This document shows, piece by piece, positions 7,179-8,871 of a stretch of DNA of 8,871 nt (position 1 is the first letter of the stretch; each line of letters begins with the position of its first letter). Origin of the DNA: Betaproteobacteria bacterium (GTDB lineage Bacteria > Pseudomonadota > Gammaproteobacteria > Burkholderiales > Casimicrobiaceae); contig JAAFHR010000114.1 in the NCBI GenBank assembly GCA_013298455.1, forward strand, positions 1 to 8,871. Reading direction: 5' to 3'. Both the position numbers and the translations under genes were made by a program. The notes under the pieces were generated by a model that was not told the DNA's origin, did no database searches, and saw nothing but the letters and a program-made list of their open reading frames with translations.

Positions 7179-7291
7179 AGTCGCTGTCACGCCCATCGGG
7201 GTGCATCCATTTTTTGTCTTGTGGCCTGCTTGGCGCTTCGCTTCGAGCCAAACCACATCGGTTCTGCTTTAAGCTCGTGAGCATACGATGT

Positions 7292-7828
7292 TTACCGCGC
7301 TGAAGGCTCGCCTAACGCAGCTTCGGAGGAACCTTTCCCCAACGCCCGCTGCATCATCACTGTATCGAGCCAGCGGCCAAACTTCCAGCCCGTTGCGTGG
7401 AGCGTGCCCATATGCCGAAAGCCCATCTGAGCATGAAAACCAATGGACTTTTCGTTGGCTGAATCGCCGATTACGGCAATGATCTGACGCGCGCCCCACT
7501 GCTCGCATCGCGTCAGCAATTCCGCCATCAGAAGCCGCGCCATGCCCAGCCGAAGCGCATCGGGATGGACGTAGACCGAATTTTCGACGGTGAAGCGATA
7601 CGCCGGGCGCGGGCGAAACGAGTTGGCATAGGCAAACCCCATCACCGAGCCCTGATGCTCTGCCACTAAGTAAGGCAATCCTTTGCTGAGTATTTCTGCT
7701 CTGCGGCGTGACATCTCTGCGACGTCTGGCGGCTCGATTTCGAAACTGCCAGTGCCATACCGTACCCAATGAGCGTAGATACTTTGAATCGTTGTGACGT
7801 CGGATTCAGTAGCGTTTCGAAGCAGCAT
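7292..7828 (-). CDS. GNAT-family N-acetyltransferase, phosphinothricin / methionine sulfoximine acetyltransferase type
   Basis: A cytoplasmic acetyl-CoA-dependent enzyme of 178 residues, the usual size for this subfamily. Family members acetylate the amino group of glutamate-like toxic compounds such as phosphinothricin and methionine sulfoximine. Motifs visible are the N-terminal LLRNATESDVTTIQSIY, VENSVYVHPD (residues 81-90, with the conserved Glu82), the acetyl-CoA loop RLGMAR (93-98), NEKSIGFHAQMGFRHMG (125-141) and the subfamily signature GWKFGRWLDTVMMQR (147-161). I chose ATG 7828 because homologues begin at this point. The frame is open up to an ATG at 7996, but the extra 56 residues look unrelated and would overlap the divergent gene starting at 7970. 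There is no clear Shine-Dalgarno sequence before 7828, which leaves some doubt. The gamma-glutamyltransferase follows 122 bp downstream on the same strand with no obvious terminator between them. The true substrate is unknown. Confidence 0.88.
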   Translation of the reverse strand: MLLRNATESDVTTIQSIYAHWVRYGTGSFEIEPPDVAEMSRRRAEILSKGLPYLVAEHQGSVMGFAYANSFRPRPAYRFTVENSVYVHPDALRLGMARLLMAELLTRCEQWGARQIIAVIGDSANEKSIGFHAQMGFRHMGTLHATGWKFGRWLDTVMMQRALGKGSSEAALGEPSAR

Positions 7829-7864
7829 GCGGGCGCGGAACAAAAAGGTGAAAGTAGTCCGAGA

Positions 7865-7870
7865 ATCATA
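7865..7870 (-). promoter_or_regulatory. Candidate -10 box (TATGAT) for the acetyltransferase gene
   Basis: On the minus strand TATGAT matches five of six -10 consensus bases and lies 37 bp upstream of ATG 7828, in the divergent intergenic region. The -35 position shows only a T-rich GTTTTT-like hexamer. If used, the leader would be about 30 nt, consistent with the shorter start. Confidence 0.3.
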
Positions 7871-7957
7871 GCCTTGCGCAGGTGAAAAAAACGGTGGCGT
7901 GAGCTTTCGTAAGGTTCGCCGCACCGTAGCGACTAAAGCAAATAGCAATATCGTTTC

Positions 7958-7962
7958 GAGGA
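7958..7962 (+). promoter_or_regulatory. Ribosome binding site for the DEP-domain gene
   Basis: GAGGA lies seven bases before a GTG start codon at 7970. It is the main evidence for the start of this gene, since no ATG is suitably placed. I see no convincing plus-strand promoter upstream of it within 7829-7957. Confidence 0.6.
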
Positions 7963-7969
7963 ATTCACC

Positions 7970-8871
7970 GTGCAGCGAGTCGTTCTGCTTACCCATCAGG
8001 CCAGCACTGGTGCCTTGCTGCGCTCGGTCAGCGGCGCGTCGCGTTGGGAATTACTTATCCGATCGCAATGGGCTGACGTGCGCTCGATAAGCGCCGTCAA
8101 CGATGCGGCAGCGTCGAAGTCGCTCGCTGCGCTCGTGATGGTTGTGGATTTGGCAACTTTATCGTCAGCGCGCGTTTCCGCAGAACGCGCCGTGACTGAG
8201 ATCAAACGTCTAAACGGCGCAGCGCGGATCGTGCTCCTGGCGTCGGGCGCGAACATGATTGATGCGGTGGATGAGCGCTGGGCGCAAATGTGCGGCGCCG
8301 ACTTGATCATTCCCGCGCTCAGCGCGCTTCGATGGGATGTTTCAGGTGTGCGGCTGCAAACGTTTATCGCGGCAAGCGAAGGCATCGATCCGAACGAAGT
8401 CGTCAAACGCTCGCTTCCTTTCGTTTTAGCGGCACAGCGGCTCGAGCGAAGCAATACATCGCTGGCTAATTTGGCGGCGGTCGAGGCAAGCGGCCTCGAT
8501 TTAGCGCAACTCGCCCGTCGAATGGCGCGCTCGGGCGGTGTCGAAATCAAACACCGCACCTACCGTCTGCGCGGCTATCCGGATTGCTTTATCGCGAGCG
8601 AAGCGGTGTTGTGGATCAAAGCCGCGCTGGGAGTATCCGACGATGCAGCAATCTCCATTGGGCTCGCGCTGCAAGAGGCTGGGCTCATCTATCACGTAGC
8701 GCGAGAGCAAAGTTTCGCGGCCGAGTTTCTGTTTTTTCGCGCATCGGCAACTCCCGCTTCGTTTGTGTTGGCGGATTTCGTGAGCCTGTGCCGTAGCGCG
8801 AGCGGTTTTGACGTGCGCGACCGAGACTACATGGGAACAAACTACCCTCGCTGCTTCGTTGGCAACGAAGC
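7970..8871 (+). CDS. Receiver-like / tandem DEP domain protein, 3' end outside the window
   Basis: A plus-strand frame opens at GTG 7970 behind a good Shine-Dalgarno sequence and stays open to the window end (300 complete codons), so the gene is truncated here. Residues 3-135 look like a degenerate response-regulator receiver: strand RVVLLTHQ, then VMVVDLAT with Asp60 at the phospho-acceptor position, IVLLAS and GADLIIP. The acidic pair after strand 1 and the conserved Lys after strand 5 are absent, so normal phosphorylation is doubtful. Residues about 178-258 are a DEP domain: GGVEIKHRTYRLRGYPDCF, ASEAVLWI, ALQEAGLIYHV and FLFFR. A second DEP domain begins at about 268, with FDVRDRDYMGTNYPRCFVGNEA aligning to the first, and is cut by the edge. 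DEP domains generally mediate membrane or protein docking in signalling. The gene is divergent from the acetyltransferase. The DEP call is firm, the receiver call is moderate, and the pathway is unknown. Confidence 0.82.
   Translation, partial: MQRVVLLTHQASTGALLRSVSGASRWELLIRSQWADVRSISAVNDAAASKSLAALVMVVDLATLSSARVSAERAVTEIKRLNGAARIVLLASGANMIDAVDERWAQMCGADLIIPALSALRWDVSGVRLQTFIAASEGIDPNEVVKRSLPFVLAAQRLERSNTSLANLAAVEASGLDLAQLARRMARSGGVEIKHRTYRLRGYPDCFIASEAVLWIKAALGVSDDAAISIGLALQEAGLIYHVAREQSFAAEFLFFRASATPASFVLADFVSLCRSASGFDVRDRDYMGTNYPRCFVGNE

Noticed and set aside
7230..7251. Inverted repeat TTGGC / GCCAA between the acetyltransferase and transferase genes
   Set aside because: Five base pairs with a 12-base loop and no following T-run; too weak to call a terminator or operator.
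5137..7272. A 711-codon open frame on the plus strand, rich in Ala, Gly and Thr
   Set aside because: It lies antisense to the gamma-glutamyltransferase and is open because the GC-rich Ala/Pro/Val/Thr codons of the extension avoid stops on the other strand. It contains no recognisable domain, and its left part runs antisense through conserved catalytic sequence.
7996..8559. Minus-strand 187-codon frame over the right end
   Set aside because: It is antisense to the DEP-domain gene, whose conserved motifs establish the plus strand as coding.

Overview
The window looks like a chromosomal segment of a moderately GC-rich proteobacterium, most likely a betaproteobacterium. The heme A synthase at the left edge has the sequence style of Burkholderiales/Nitrosomonadales homologues (inference from remembered family patterns, no search run). 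There are no rRNAs, tRNAs, insertion sequences, phage genes or CRISPR arrays, and no sign that the window is a mobile island.

Layout, left to right. (1) 1-626, plus strand: 3' part of heme A synthase (ctaA/COX15), cut by the window edge. (2) 627-793: short convergent spacer with a nested inverted repeat that could terminate both neighbours. (3) 794-3238, minus strand: a secreted 814-residue right-handed beta-helix protein with a degenerate CSLREA-type N-terminus, a choice-of-anchor-Q-like segment and a dockerin/EF-hand-like calcium-loop tail. (4) 3239-3656: AT-richer noncoding spacer with several small palindromes and candidate promoters for the beta-helix gene. (5) 3657-7169, minus strand: an exported gamma-glutamyltransferase whose complete catalytic domain (about 560 residues) is preceded by about 590 residues of Ala/Pro/Val/Ser/Thr-rich low-complexity sequence. 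(6) 7292-7828, minus strand: a GNAT acetyltransferase of the phosphinothricin/methionine-sulfoximine type, 122 bp upstream of the transferase gene and possibly co-transcribed with it. (7) 7829-7969: divergent intergenic region. (8) 7970 to the right edge, plus strand: an open, truncated gene for a protein with an N-terminal receiver-like domain and at least one complete and one partial DEP domain.

The genes do not form one clear pathway. Two encode exported proteins (beta-helix protein and gamma-glutamyltransferase). The acetyltransferase and the gamma-glutamyltransferase could both handle glutamate-like or gamma-glutamyl compounds, but this link is inference only. The two most unusual items are the huge low-complexity extension on the gamma-glutamyltransferase and the receiver-like/tandem-DEP protein at the right edge. 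I do not see a convincing, wholly new multi-gene system.
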